Virus record (IMG/VR): IMGVR_UViG_3300021437_000001
Location: 53,955-117,954 of that record
DNA from: a virus
DNA: 64,000 nucleotides
Direction: 5' to 3' (one strand)
Shown: positions 1 to 7,154 of the stretch, piece by piece
How the letters are laid out: each line of letters begins with the position of its first letter
Position numbering within the stretch: position 1 is the first letter of the stretch
Notes under the pieces: model-generated
Seen by the model: only the letters and a program-made list of their open reading frames with translations
What the model was told of the DNA's origin: nothing
The model's database searches: none
Position numbers and translations under genes: made by a program

Positions 1-794
1 GTTCGGCTTTATTTTTTCAACAAATTGTTAATTACAAGCCTCAACATCGTGACCAAACTGAAGTTGTATTATTAGTGAATGGCGATATTATCGCAGGAGT
101 TATCCACAATCAAGAATGGTTTGTGGATTTGCTAACTACGCAATTTGCTGGCACTCTAAACATTCTTTGCCAGGGAATTTCTTATTTGGCTCAGAACTTT
201 AAAAAAGTACGAGTAGTTATGACACCTGGTAATCATGGTCGTTCGATGCACAAAGCCAGCACAGACCGTGGCACGACACATAAATACGACTCTTACGAGA
301 CTCAAATTTTTATTGCGGTGCGTGAGGTTATGAAGGCGAAATGTGCCAATGTTGAAGTCGAAGTTCCTGATAGTCCATTTGCCATCTTTAAAGCGCAAGG
401 GCATACCTATTTTGTTACGCATTCTGATACTGTCATCAATGTAGGAAATCCTGGCGCAGCCTTGAACATGAAGTCAATCAACAATCAGATCAACAAGCTA
501 AATGCTTCTGAGCTTGGTGGAGATGCTAAATTTGACGCCGTTATCTGTGGACACATTCATACTCCTACACTTCAGCTTATGGAATCAGGATGTATGTTAG
601 TTCTTAATGGCTGTTTGAGCGGCCTTGATCCTTATGCCTTATCTATAGGTATTTTTGACTCTAATCCAACCCAGCAATTATTCGAAGCTACGGAAAAGCA
701 TGCTGTAGGAGACGTCAGATTTATACAAGTGAAGTCTGCTGATAAAGATGCTCAATTGGATAAGATCATCGAAACTCCTAAAAGGCCTTATTAA
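1..794 (+). CDS. Calcineurin-like metallophosphoesterase, 5' end outside window
   Basis: The reading frame is open from the first bases of the window, so the start codon and the first metal-binding motif lie upstream. Visible motifs are NGDII near base 78, TPGNHGR near base 223, a histidine in VTHSD near base 415 and CGHIHTP near base 546. These match the GD, GNH, H and GHxH metal ligands of the calcineurin-like phosphoesterase fold. The substrate cannot be read from the sequence; DNA or RNA ends and cyclic nucleotides are possible. Its stop overlaps the next start by one base (taATG), so it is translated with the nuclease-like gene that follows, which favours a DNA-processing role. It is one of three metallophosphoesterases in the window. 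Confidence 0.85.
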   Translation, partial: SALFFQQIVNYKPQHRDQTEVVLLVNGDIIAGVIHNQEWFVDLLTTQFAGTLNILCQGISYLAQNFKKVRVVMTPGNHGRSMHKASTDRGTTHKYDSYETQIFIAVREVMKAKCANVEVEVPDSPFAIFKAQGHTYFVTHSDTVINVGNPGAALNMKSINNQINKLNASELGGDAKFDAVICGHIHTPTLQLMESGCMLVLNGCLSGLDPYALSIGIFDSNPTQQLFEATEKHAVGDVRFIQVKSADKDAQLDKIIETPKRPY

Positions 795-1246
795 TGAAAG
801 GGGTTAGAAAGCAGTTCAGCAAAGCCTTACATGATGGTCATGATGAGAAGGCTCGTAATCAAGCCAAGGCTTTCTGGACTAAGCGAGGTTATCTTGTGAA
901 GGATAATCCTAATACCAAAGGTGTTGACTTATTCTTATGCAATCCAGATACCGAAGAAATCATGGCCTATCTAGAAGTAGAAGTCAAAAACAACTGGAAT
1001 AGTAAAGCGTTTCAATATGACACACTTCAAATTCCAGAGCGTAAAGCTAGATATTTTGTAGAGTATGGCGACAAAATAATTTACATGGTGTTCTCAAAAG
1101 ACTTGACACAGGCCTTTATAGCCGATAGTCTTAGCTTTAAGAACGCTAAGTTAAAAGAAGTACCGAATAAGTTTGTTAGTAAAGGTGAGTATTTTTATCA
1201 AGTACCAGTTAAAGACTGTGACTTAGTATCAATGGAGGAAGCATGA
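794..1246 (+). CDS. PD-(D/E)XK nuclease-like protein
   Basis: A 150-residue protein. Residues 43-67 read GVDLFL, a turn, then YLEVEVKNNW. An aspartate followed by an E-x-E-x-K strand is the usual active-site pattern of the PD-(D/E)XK nuclease fold (Holliday junction resolvases, VRR-Nuc, restriction-like enzymes). The length fits a single catalytic domain. It overlaps both neighbours by a few bases and sits between a metallophosphoesterase and dNMP kinase. The fold assignment rests on the motif alone; the substrate is unknown. Confidence 0.6.
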   Translation: MKGVRKQFSKALHDGHDEKARNQAKAFWTKRGYLVKDNPNTKGVDLFLCNPDTEEIMAYLEVEVKNNWNSKAFQYDTLQIPERKARYFVEYGDKIIYMVFSKDLTQAFIADSLSFKNAKLKEVPNKFVSKGEYFYQVPVKDCDLVSMEEA

Positions 1247-1449
1247 CAGATTATGGTCAATTTTACGATAAAGATGGCAAGTTGTTGGACGATGATGTAA
1301 CGCCAAAAAAAGAAAGATGCTCAAGTAAGAGTACGTCTTTAAAAACGATTATACAGTATGCAAAAAAATTAAATTCATTAAGAAAAGCCGCCGCTAAAGA
1401 TGGAGTTTGTCTAGATGAGTTAGAAGAAGCGGCAAAGGAGTTAGCATGA
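1243..1449 (+). CDS. Small hypothetical protein, 68 aa
   Basis: I do not recognise a family. The N-terminus is acidic and polar and the C-terminal half (from about residue 30) is predicted helical, ending in an acidic LEEAAKELA stretch. It overlaps the upstream stop (ATGA) and the downstream start, so it is translationally coupled in the nucleotide-metabolism operon. Confidence 0.65.
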   Translation: MTDYGQFYDKDGKLLDDDVTPKKERCSSKSTSLKTIIQYAKKLNSLRKAAAKDGVCLDELEEAAKELA

Positions 1450-2216
1450 AGATTGTAAGTTTTACAGGACCTAAAGGAAGCGGAAAAGATACATCGGCAG
1501 ACATTCTCAAAGAGGAGAAGATTGCGTCAGGTAGTTTATCGTTCGCAGGACCTTTGAAAAAGATTTGTATGGAGGTGTTTAAACTCCATCACAATTACAT
1601 GAATGATCCAATTTTAAAAGAAAAAGAACTCGAAGAACCCATCGTTCTTAAATCAGCTCATTTTCGCAAGATCAACTTGCTAATGACCGATTTCCTAGAT
1701 CAGGACGAGTTCTTTTACAACCCTTACAAAGCTTCTATTGCTGGGCTTGAAGGCATGGTTATAACTACGCCTAGACAGCTTTTACAGGTAATAGGTACAG
1801 ATTACATTCGCAATCGAATTCACCCAGACTGGCACCTTCAGGCGGCCTTTTCAAAGACCAGCCTAGCTAAAATGGATGAGAATGGCTTGTATTGTGTCAC
1901 CGATGCAAGATTTCCTAATGAATATAGCTTCCTAGCCAATAAATTTGGCGAAGACTTTAAAGGATTCTATGTAGAGCGCCCAGAAGCAGAAGAAAAATTA
2001 GTTAATGGCGCACACGCATCTGAGATGAAAGTTCTAGAAGTCAAAGAATTAATCCCAACAGAAAACATTTTAAAGAATGACAAGACTGTTGACGACTTAA
2101 AGAAAAAGTTACTCGCCCTTAAGTTGGGCGATGCTCAACCCAAGAAGAAAGGACAGCAGACTGCAAGTAAGTTTAAATTTGCACAAGCTGGCAAAAGCGA
2201 TGAAGGAGCCTTCTGA
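1446..2216 (+). CDS. Deoxynucleoside monophosphate kinase
   Basis: Converts dNMPs to dNDPs for phage DNA synthesis. The N-terminus has a P-loop, GPKGSGKDT, at residues 8-16, the form typical of phage dNMP kinases of the T4 gene 1 and T5 dnk type. Further family-like blocks are LLQVIGTDYIRNRIHPDWH (about residues 112-130) and DARFPNEYSF (about 154-163), with the arginine and asparagine of the substrate site. Its 256 residues fit the family. The last 25 residues are lysine- and glutamine-rich and probably disordered. With NrdJ, dUTPase and ThyX elsewhere in the window it forms a dNTP-supply set. Confidence 0.88.
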   Translation: MKIVSFTGPKGSGKDTSADILKEEKIASGSLSFAGPLKKICMEVFKLHHNYMNDPILKEKELEEPIVLKSAHFRKINLLMTDFLDQDEFFYNPYKASIAGLEGMVITTPRQLLQVIGTDYIRNRIHPDWHLQAAFSKTSLAKMDENGLYCVTDARFPNEYSFLANKFGEDFKGFYVERPEAEEKLVNGAHASEMKVLEVKELIPTENILKNDKTVDDLKKKLLALKLGDAQPKKKGQQTASKFKFAQAGKSDEGAF

Positions 2217-2826
2217 TCTAGTAGAACCTAGCATTGAAGTAAAGGTCTCTAAACCAGACCTTCCTGTATTTGTTGAGTTCGAAACTAAATATAGAGTTGA
2301 CGACCCAAAGATTCTCTGGGATTTTAAACATTTGGTTGAAAAACAAATAGGTCGAAAAGACTTTATTTATATTCAATCAGATGACATCTATTATGTTAAA
2401 ACAGCAGACGAATTCATACGTTACCGTTTTTCTGAAAGTGATAAACGATCAGAATTAACTATTAAACGTAAAACAGGCACCGGAAATAACATTATCCGAG
2501 AAGAGACTAATTTAAGAGTTGATGGTAATTCATTTGATTTAGTTGAAAATTTTATAAAACAATTAGGTTTTACATTTAATTTTCGAATCAATAAGCAGTG
2601 TCATATTTACCACGGTGAAGAATGCACCCTTGTATTTTATTCAGTACGAGACTTAGAAACTAATAAGCTTGCGCATTTTATTGAAATTGAAGTTACTGAG
2701 GGCGCTGGCTTTACAGAAGACGAATCTTGGGCTATTATTAAGAAGTACGAAGGTTTACTAGCACCGTTAGGCGTAACTGCTCAAAAACGTTTGAGAAAAT
2801 CTTTGTTTGAAATGTATCGGAGATAG
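2200..2826 (+). CDS. CYTH-domain triphosphate tunnel protein
   Basis: Residues near 27-31 of this start read E-F-E-T-K, the ExExK signature of CYTH proteins (thiamine triphosphatase, inorganic triphosphatase, class IV adenylate cyclase). The rest of the barrel is visible: YRF, ELTIKRK, REET, VFYSVRD and FIEIEV strands with alternating acidic and basic residues, and a late KRLRKSLFEM. The family hydrolyses or cyclises triphosphates with divalent metal; the substrate is unknown. I chose ATG 2200 because the longer reading from 2131 overlaps the kinase gene by 86 bases and lacks a better ribosome site. Phage CYTH genes are uncommon. Confidence 0.82.
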   Translation: MKEPSDLVEPSIEVKVSKPDLPVFVEFETKYRVDDPKILWDFKHLVEKQIGRKDFIYIQSDDIYYVKTADEFIRYRFSESDKRSELTIKRKTGTGNNIIREETNLRVDGNSFDLVENFIKQLGFTFNFRINKQCHIYHGEECTLVFYSVRDLETNKLAHFIEIEVTEGAGFTEDESWAIIKKYEGLLAPLGVTAQKRLRKSLFEMYRR

Positions 2827-2827
2827 T

Positions 2828-2980
2828 GTGAGTGTAATAGAGACAGCTTTAATATTTTGCGCCGTGTTTCCATTTAGCTTAGTAGCTATTGGGGTAATTG
2901 CGCTTTTGAGAAAACGTAAAAAATCTAATTTAGTTCTTGTAGAACAAAAGGATGAAAATGGGAATAATTCAAAAAATTAA
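2828..2980 (+). CDS. Small single-pass membrane peptide, 50 aa
   Basis: A GTG-initiated frame two bases after the CYTH stop, preceded by GGAG with a 5-base spacer. The peptide begins MSVIETALIFCAVF and holds one hydrophobic helix (about residues 6-27), followed by RKRKK, giving N-out/C-in by the positive-inside rule. The C-terminus is polar. It overlaps the next membrane gene out of frame by 23 bases. A small membrane peptide before a two-helix protein is compatible with lysis or inner-membrane functions. Confidence 0.6.
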   Translation: MSVIETALIFCAVFPFSLVAIGVIALLRKRKKSNLVLVEQKDENGNNSKN

Positions 2981-3302
2981 AGATCTTTTTAAGATCAGCG
3001 CAGAACGTGGCATGTATTTGCCTTTAGCTTATGATGCTTCAAAAAAAGGTCCTAGCATTACTTTATTGACTTTTTATATTGCTATGGTGTTGTCTTCATT
3101 ATCACTTATAGCTTTTCACTTTTTGCCAGAGAAATTGTTGCAACCAAGTCTACTTACTTTGATGTTTCTAGCCATGAGTTTTGTATTTTATCGTATGCGA
3201 AACTTAGACAAGATCAAACTAGATTTAGACGATAAAAGTATTGAGTTAGAAGGTAACAACAAAGAAGAGGAATCTTCAACAACTAAAAAGGAGAAGGAAT
3301 GA
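2958..3302 (+). CDS. Two-helix membrane protein, possible holin
   Basis: A 114-residue protein with two hydrophobic segments at about residues 34-55 and 62-79, a short basic N-terminus and a highly charged C-terminal tail rich in E and K. ATG 2958 is preferred over ATG 2952 because AAGGA at 2947-2951 gives a 6-base spacer. Topology and size would fit a class II holin, but no lysozyme is adjacent (the transglycosylase is 9 kb away), so this is only a possibility. Confidence 0.6.
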   Translation: MGIIQKIKDLFKISAERGMYLPLAYDASKKGPSITLLTFYIAMVLSSLSLIAFHFLPEKLLQPSLLTLMFLAMSFVFYRMRNLDKIKLDLDDKSIELEGNNKEEESSTTKKEKE

Positions 3303-3625
3303 AAAATCTAATTTTAGCAGCTATTGTAGGTGCTGCGCTGGCGTCAGGAGCTTTGCTCGGTCAAGCTAAACTTGCAGATAAGGCTTTGAACGAAGTGCAG
3401 GAAGCTTATAGCGGAGCAAACGGCGAAGAGCCTATTTGTCTAGCACAGGAAGATGGCGGAGAAGCGTACATTATCCTAAATGCTGATAAAGAAGCAAAAA
3501 CATACAGCGGTATTCGAGTCTTGGTGATGCTACAAGTTCCTTTTCAAGTATCAGCTAGAGCCTTGAATCAACGTCCAGATCTTAAGCAAGTTGATTGCCG
3601 AACTGGTCAACCACTAGGAAAATAA
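3299..3625 (+). CDS. Hypothetical exported or membrane-anchored protein, 108 aa
   Basis: The N-terminus MKNLILAAIVGAALASGALL is a signal-like hydrophobic stretch with small residues. There is no lipobox cysteine. The remainder is hydrophilic with two cysteines (about residues 47 and 99) that could form a periplasmic disulfide. The start overlaps the preceding stop (ATGA). Its position between two membrane proteins suggests a shared envelope role. No family recognised. Confidence 0.65.
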   Translation: MKNLILAAIVGAALASGALLGQAKLADKALNEVQEAYSGANGEEPICLAQEDGGEAYIILNADKEAKTYSGIRVLVMLQVPFQVSARALNQRPDLKQVDCRTGQPLGK

Positions 3626-3626
3626 T

Positions 3627-4037
3627 ATGAACTATAAAATCATAGGTATTTATACCTTGGTTATTATTGCTTTGTCAGTAGCCGCTACTAAGCGGCTTTG
3701 GCCTACTATTGATACTCAAGTCAAAGTAGAAGAAAAGGAAATAATCAAAAAAGATATTCAAACGGTAATTAAAGAGCGCATCAAACCGGATGGTACTAAA
3801 GAAATTGAGACTGTTATTGTGGACCATACTAAAGAAGCGTCTACAAAAACTTTAGAGCAGGTGGTAACCAAGAAAAATGATTGGTATGTAGCTGCTGGCG
3901 CAGAGGCGCAACTTAGTAAGTTGAATGAGCCAAGTTACAAACTAGAAGTCAATCGTCGAATTATTGGCGATGTTTTTGTTGGAGCTACAGTCAACACTCA
4001 AGGTGCTTTCGGTTTGCAGGTGGGCTTTCAATTTTAA
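3627..4037 (+). CDS. Single-pass membrane protein with coiled coil and beta-rich C-terminus
   Basis: One transmembrane helix at residues 4-22, then a charged stretch (about 30-75) rich in E, K and I with coiled-coil character. The C-terminus alternates glycine and hydrophobic residues (GDVFVGATVNTQGAFGLQVG) and ends in aromatic F. A membrane helix plus a long periplasmic segment is reminiscent of inner-membrane spanin-type proteins, but this is inference. The similar end of the + strand gene at 49695 suggests a shared terminal beta-hairpin fold. Confidence 0.6.
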   Translation: MNYKIIGIYTLVIIALSVAATKRLWPTIDTQVKVEEKEIIKKDIQTVIKERIKPDGTKEIETVIVDHTKEASTKTLEQVVTKKNDWYVAAGAEAQLSKLNEPSYKLEVNRRIIGDVFVGATVNTQGAFGLQVGFQF

Positions 4038-4046
4038 GGAAGTTAA

Positions 4047-4439
4047 ATGAGCAAAGATACTAATGTAAGTCTTTATGATGCTGTTGATACAGAGCTAATG
4101 ATCGACATCAAAAACCTAAATGGTGAATTGATGGATCAAGCTCTGTTGATGCGTAAATGGACTAAAGCAAAAGCTATGGCGAGTAAACGAGCTAAAGCTA
4201 TCAGAGGTCAGTTGGCCTTTACTAAAGGCTCTCTGCACAAAGATCTGGCTCGCAAAGGCCTACGAGTAGGTGATATTGAGGCCGCTATAAATACAGATCC
4301 TACTATGATGAAATTAAATGACGAACTCAATGAAGCAGAATATGAATTTGATGCTTTAGATGGCATCGTGCGTGCTTTTTATCAAAAGCATGAATCTCTT
4401 AAAGAACTTTCATATAACTCTCGTAAAGGAATGGAATAA
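4047..4439 (+). CDS. uvsY: UvsY-like recombination mediator
   Basis: A 130-residue, largely helical, highly charged protein directly upstream of the RecA/UvsX-type recombinase. Length, the early KW motif (about residue 37), the run of basic residues (KAKAMASKRAKAIRGQ) and the C-terminal helix with AFYQKHESLK resemble T4-type UvsY, which loads UvsX onto SSB-coated single-stranded DNA. The assignment relies on general pattern plus gene order. It has a good ribosome site (AAGGAAG) and is followed by the recombinase one base later. Confidence 0.7.
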   Translation: MSKDTNVSLYDAVDTELMIDIKNLNGELMDQALLMRKWTKAKAMASKRAKAIRGQLAFTKGSLHKDLARKGLRVGDIEAAINTDPTMMKLNDELNEAEYEFDALDGIVRAFYQKHESLKELSYNSRKGME

Positions 4440-4440
4440 T

Positions 4441-5472
4441 ATGTCACGTTTTAAACGTTCAAAAGAAGAAACAACCGAAGTTAAAACAGAAATTGCACCC
4501 GCTACCGAAGAGACGACTGAAATTGTAGATTCCAAACGCTCTGAGTTTGCTAGTGCAATTAGAAAATTCAGTGGTTATATTAATGCTGAATATAAATCAG
4601 AAAAATCAAAAGTTCACGATCTAGAAGATTTAGGTAAGATAATCGTGAACGACTACGTCTCCATGCCAGAGGCGTTTGAAGAGGCAACAGAGTTGAAAGG
4701 ACTTCCTTTTGGCGTAATATCTTGTACCTATGGAAAACCCGATACCGGAAAAACTACATTGCTGATGGAAGGTATTAAAGGTTGTATTGAGGACATGGTA
4801 ATTCCAGTTCTTATCTTGACCGAGCATAAATTTGCGTATGATCGTTTGCAACACATGGGTGTCGATCTTATGCCAATCGTTGTACCTGTAGGTAGTATTG
4901 AAGAGGGTTATGACGTCTTGATCAAGATGCTTAGAGACCTTCAGCAAAATAAATTAAAATTTACTGACGATGAAGGCAAAGAGCAAGTAATCGACATGAC
5001 TAAAAATAAATGTTATTTCTTTTGGGATTCTATTGGAAACGTTATGTCTCAATCTGAAATGGACGCTGAAACTGAAGATTGGCAAAAAGGTATGATGAAA
5101 ACTGCCAAAGCTTTGCGAGTTCTTACTCGTAAGGTTAGTATGTTATTGAACAAGGTTAGAGAGAAAACAGGAATTCTGTTTCTTAATCAATCTTATATCA
5201 ACACCACTCCACAAGGAATTCAAATTGAAACTCCTACTGGTGGCGATGCAATTCCTTATTCCTCCGCTTTAGTTCTCAGAACTAGACGTAGAAAACGTCT
5301 TGACATGACTCAAGATGGTAAAGAAGTGGACATCGGACTTGAAACCATTATTGAAACTGTGAAGAATCATATTACAAATCGTAAAGTTACTGCCAGCGTG
5401 TTTACAGTCGCTTCCGGTATGATCCCAGCGACTAAAGAGGCATTAGATAACTATAAAAAGACCTTGCGTTAA
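4441..5472 (+). CDS. uvsX: UvsX/RecA-type recombinase
   Basis: Strand-exchange ATPase for recombination-dependent replication and repair. Walker A is GKPDTGKTT at about residues 98-106 and Walker B is CYFFWDSIG near residue 195, followed by a helix and the LFLNQSYI strand typical of RecA-fold ATPases. The 343-residue length from ATG 4441 matches UvsX. An upstream ATG at 4360 lies inside the UvsY-like gene and adds an unrelated extension, so I rejected it. A charged N-terminal linker rich in E, T and K (residues 5-25) precedes the core. Confidence 0.88.
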   Translation: MSRFKRSKEETTEVKTEIAPATEETTEIVDSKRSEFASAIRKFSGYINAEYKSEKSKVHDLEDLGKIIVNDYVSMPEAFEEATELKGLPFGVISCTYGKPDTGKTTLLMEGIKGCIEDMVIPVLILTEHKFAYDRLQHMGVDLMPIVVPVGSIEEGYDVLIKMLRDLQQNKLKFTDDEGKEQVIDMTKNKCYFFWDSIGNVMSQSEMDAETEDWQKGMMKTAKALRVLTRKVSMLLNKVREKTGILFLNQSYINTTPQGIQIETPTGGDAIPYSSALVLRTRRRKRLDMTQDGKEVDIGLETIIETVKNHITNRKVTASVFTVASGMIPATKEALDNYKKTLR

Positions 5473-5480
5473 AACTGCTC

Positions 5481-5891
5481 ATGGGTAATAATCGAATGAG
5501 TAGAGGTGGTCGTATGGCAAGACGAAACGGCGACAAAGAGTTGGATCAACTTCAAAGGCTAAAGTATGAGAATCAAAAGCTTAAAAAGGAAAACGCTAAG
5601 CTTAGAAAGCTCATTCAAAGAGGGCAAGCCGATCAAGAACTTTTGCACGAATTGGTTTTACAAAAAGATCGAGAAGAAGAACTTGCACAAGCTGAAAAAA
5701 TAGCGCAGAATAAGTGGAAATGCTTTGAGTGCGGCGAAGGAATAATGAAGATTCACACAATGAAACGCCTAGATGGTGTTTTTTATTGGAGAATTTGCAG
5801 TAATTCTGAGTGTGGGCATAAAACAAAGCTTCAACGTTACTCTAAAGATGTGGAAGGGGTTCGGCATGAATCTGAAGATGCTGATGAATAG
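5481..5891 (+). CDS. Coiled-coil zinc-ribbon protein
   Basis: 136 residues. The N-terminal half is strongly charged with heptads (about 18-75, many K, L, E and Q) and predicts a coiled coil. The C-terminal part carries four cysteines, CFEC near residue 81 and CSNSEC near residue 107, with aromatic residues between. This layout recalls Ogr/Delta-type zinc fingers. It could be a DNA-binding transcription or replication accessory factor; the recombination neighbours do not settle which. Confidence 0.65.
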   Translation: MGNNRMSRGGRMARRNGDKELDQLQRLKYENQKLKKENAKLRKLIQRGQADQELLHELVLQKDREEELAQAEKIAQNKWKCFECGEGIMKIHTMKRLDGVFYWRICSNSECGHKTKLQRYSKDVEGVRHESEDADE

Positions 5892-6243
5892 TTGGTACAA
5901 GGAATTTTCTTTTTACTCTTTTTGGGAAGGTCCTCCAAAATACTTGGATTGGGATGAAGAAGATCACACCAAGCCTTTGATTCATTTTTCATTTGAAACA
6001 TGGTTTACCGAGACCAGGCCCTTGACGTATTATGATTCTTGCGATAAAGGTCGATGGCGTGGGATTCATTTTAGAATGTACATTTCTAGACGTTTAATAG
6101 GATTGACAATTCCTTTTAAGCCTTTGCCAGATCATGTTCCTAGTGCTCGAGAGTTAAAGATGAGGGCTTTGCATGATACGCCTGAACATCGAGCTAAAAT
6201 GAAAGAACTTGCGGAGATGTTCAATGCCAATAAGAAAGTTTAA
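5866..6243 (+). CDS. Hypothetical protein, 125 aa, aromatic-rich
   Basis: Start chosen at ATG 5866, which follows AAGGGG with a suitable spacer and overlaps the zinc-ribbon gene by 26 bases. An earlier ATG at 5773 would add 31 residues inside that gene. The protein is rich in W, F and Y in its first half and ends in a basic helical segment. No family recognised. Confidence 0.6.
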   Translation: MNLKMLMNSWYKEFSFYSFWEGPPKYLDWDEEDHTKPLIHFSFETWFTETRPLTYYDSCDKGRWRGIHFRMYISRRLIGLTIPFKPLPDHVPSARELKMRALHDTPEHRAKMKELAEMFNANKKV

Positions 6244-6532
6244 TTGTAATAAGTGCAAGCATGAATGGACTCGTATAATTAAAGGCGTAAGTGATGATTG
6301 TCCAAAATGTAAATTATCTTCTATAGCTTTATTGCCTAAAGAATTAAATACTTTAGTTTATGAAATGAAAGACAAACACCGTGGAACTCAATTGCGCAAG
6401 AACCAAGAACAGAAAATGCGGAAGAGGATGAATGATCACCACGACCGCAATGAAGTAGCCGAGAAGATCGACAAACATGGTATGGATGACGCAGTGAGGA
6501 ACGGATGGCTAAAGAGAATAAAAAAAATATAA
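6224..6532 (+). CDS. Small zinc-ribbon protein
   Basis: 102 residues from ATG 6224, which has GGAG seven bases upstream. The N-terminus contains CNKCKHEW and CPKC, a typical four-cysteine zinc ribbon, and the C-terminal half is basic and helical (LRKNQEQKMRKRM). It overlaps both neighbours and is coupled to the RuvC-like resolvase, so a DNA-binding helper role is plausible. Confidence 0.65.
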   Translation: MPIRKFNCNKCKHEWTRIIKGVSDDCPKCKLSSIALLPKELNTLVYEMKDKHRGTQLRKNQEQKMRKRMNDHHDRNEVAEKIDKHGMDDAVRNGWLKRIKKI

Positions 6533-7137
6533 AGACCGTTCTGGGGCTAGACTTGTCTACGACGTCTACTGGATTTGCGCTATTAGATATGGACACGAAG
6601 AATCTAATTAAGTATGGATTCATTCTTCCAAAAATTAAAGGCATCTCCAAGCTCAAATACCCAAGAGCTGCTTTAGCTCGTATTCTAGACTTGGCTGTAA
6701 AAATTTCAGACCTAGTTAAAGAATACAATCCTGATCAACTAATTATTGAAGAAGTGAATCGTGGCAAAAACAGAATCTCTCAGAAGAGTCTTGATGCTCT
6801 ACACTTTTTGGTATTGCACTATATTGATCAGCATTCACCAAACTTAATTGATCAACTATTCTATTACGATTCGGACGGTAAAGTAGGTTGGCGAAAACAT
6901 TTAGGTTTAGTTCTTACAGAAGAAGACAAAGCCCATAACGCCCATATTAAAACCTTTAAGTCGAGTAGAAAAGTCGGAAAAAAGAAACCGAAGATCACTA
7001 AGAAACACCTCGCTATGAGGTATGTGCAGTCAGTGTATAATTTAAACTTGGATATTGACGAGAAAGTCGAGTACGAAGACATCAATGATGCCATCGCAAT
7101 GACTAGCTCTTACTTGATTCACGTTTGCAAACAGTAA
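6505..7137 (+). CDS. RuvC-like Holliday junction resolvase
   Basis: An RNase H-fold nuclease of 210 residues. Motifs in order: LGLDLSTTSTGFAL near residues 13-26 (first catalytic Asp), LIIEEV near residue 80 (catalytic Glu) and DINDAIAM near residue 192 (C-terminal Asp pair). A basic loop, KSSRKVGKKKPKITKK (about 151-166), could contact DNA. It would resolve branched replication and recombination intermediates before packaging. It lies downstream of the UvsY/UvsX pair in the same operon. Confidence 0.85.
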   Translation: MAKENKKNIKTVLGLDLSTTSTGFALLDMDTKNLIKYGFILPKIKGISKLKYPRAALARILDLAVKISDLVKEYNPDQLIIEEVNRGKNRISQKSLDALHFLVLHYIDQHSPNLIDQLFYYDSDGKVGWRKHLGLVLTEEDKAHNAHIKTFKSSRKVGKKKPKITKKHLAMRYVQSVYNLNLDIDEKVEYEDINDAIAMTSSYLIHVCKQ

Positions 7138-7154
7138 CAACATAAGGAGGAATC

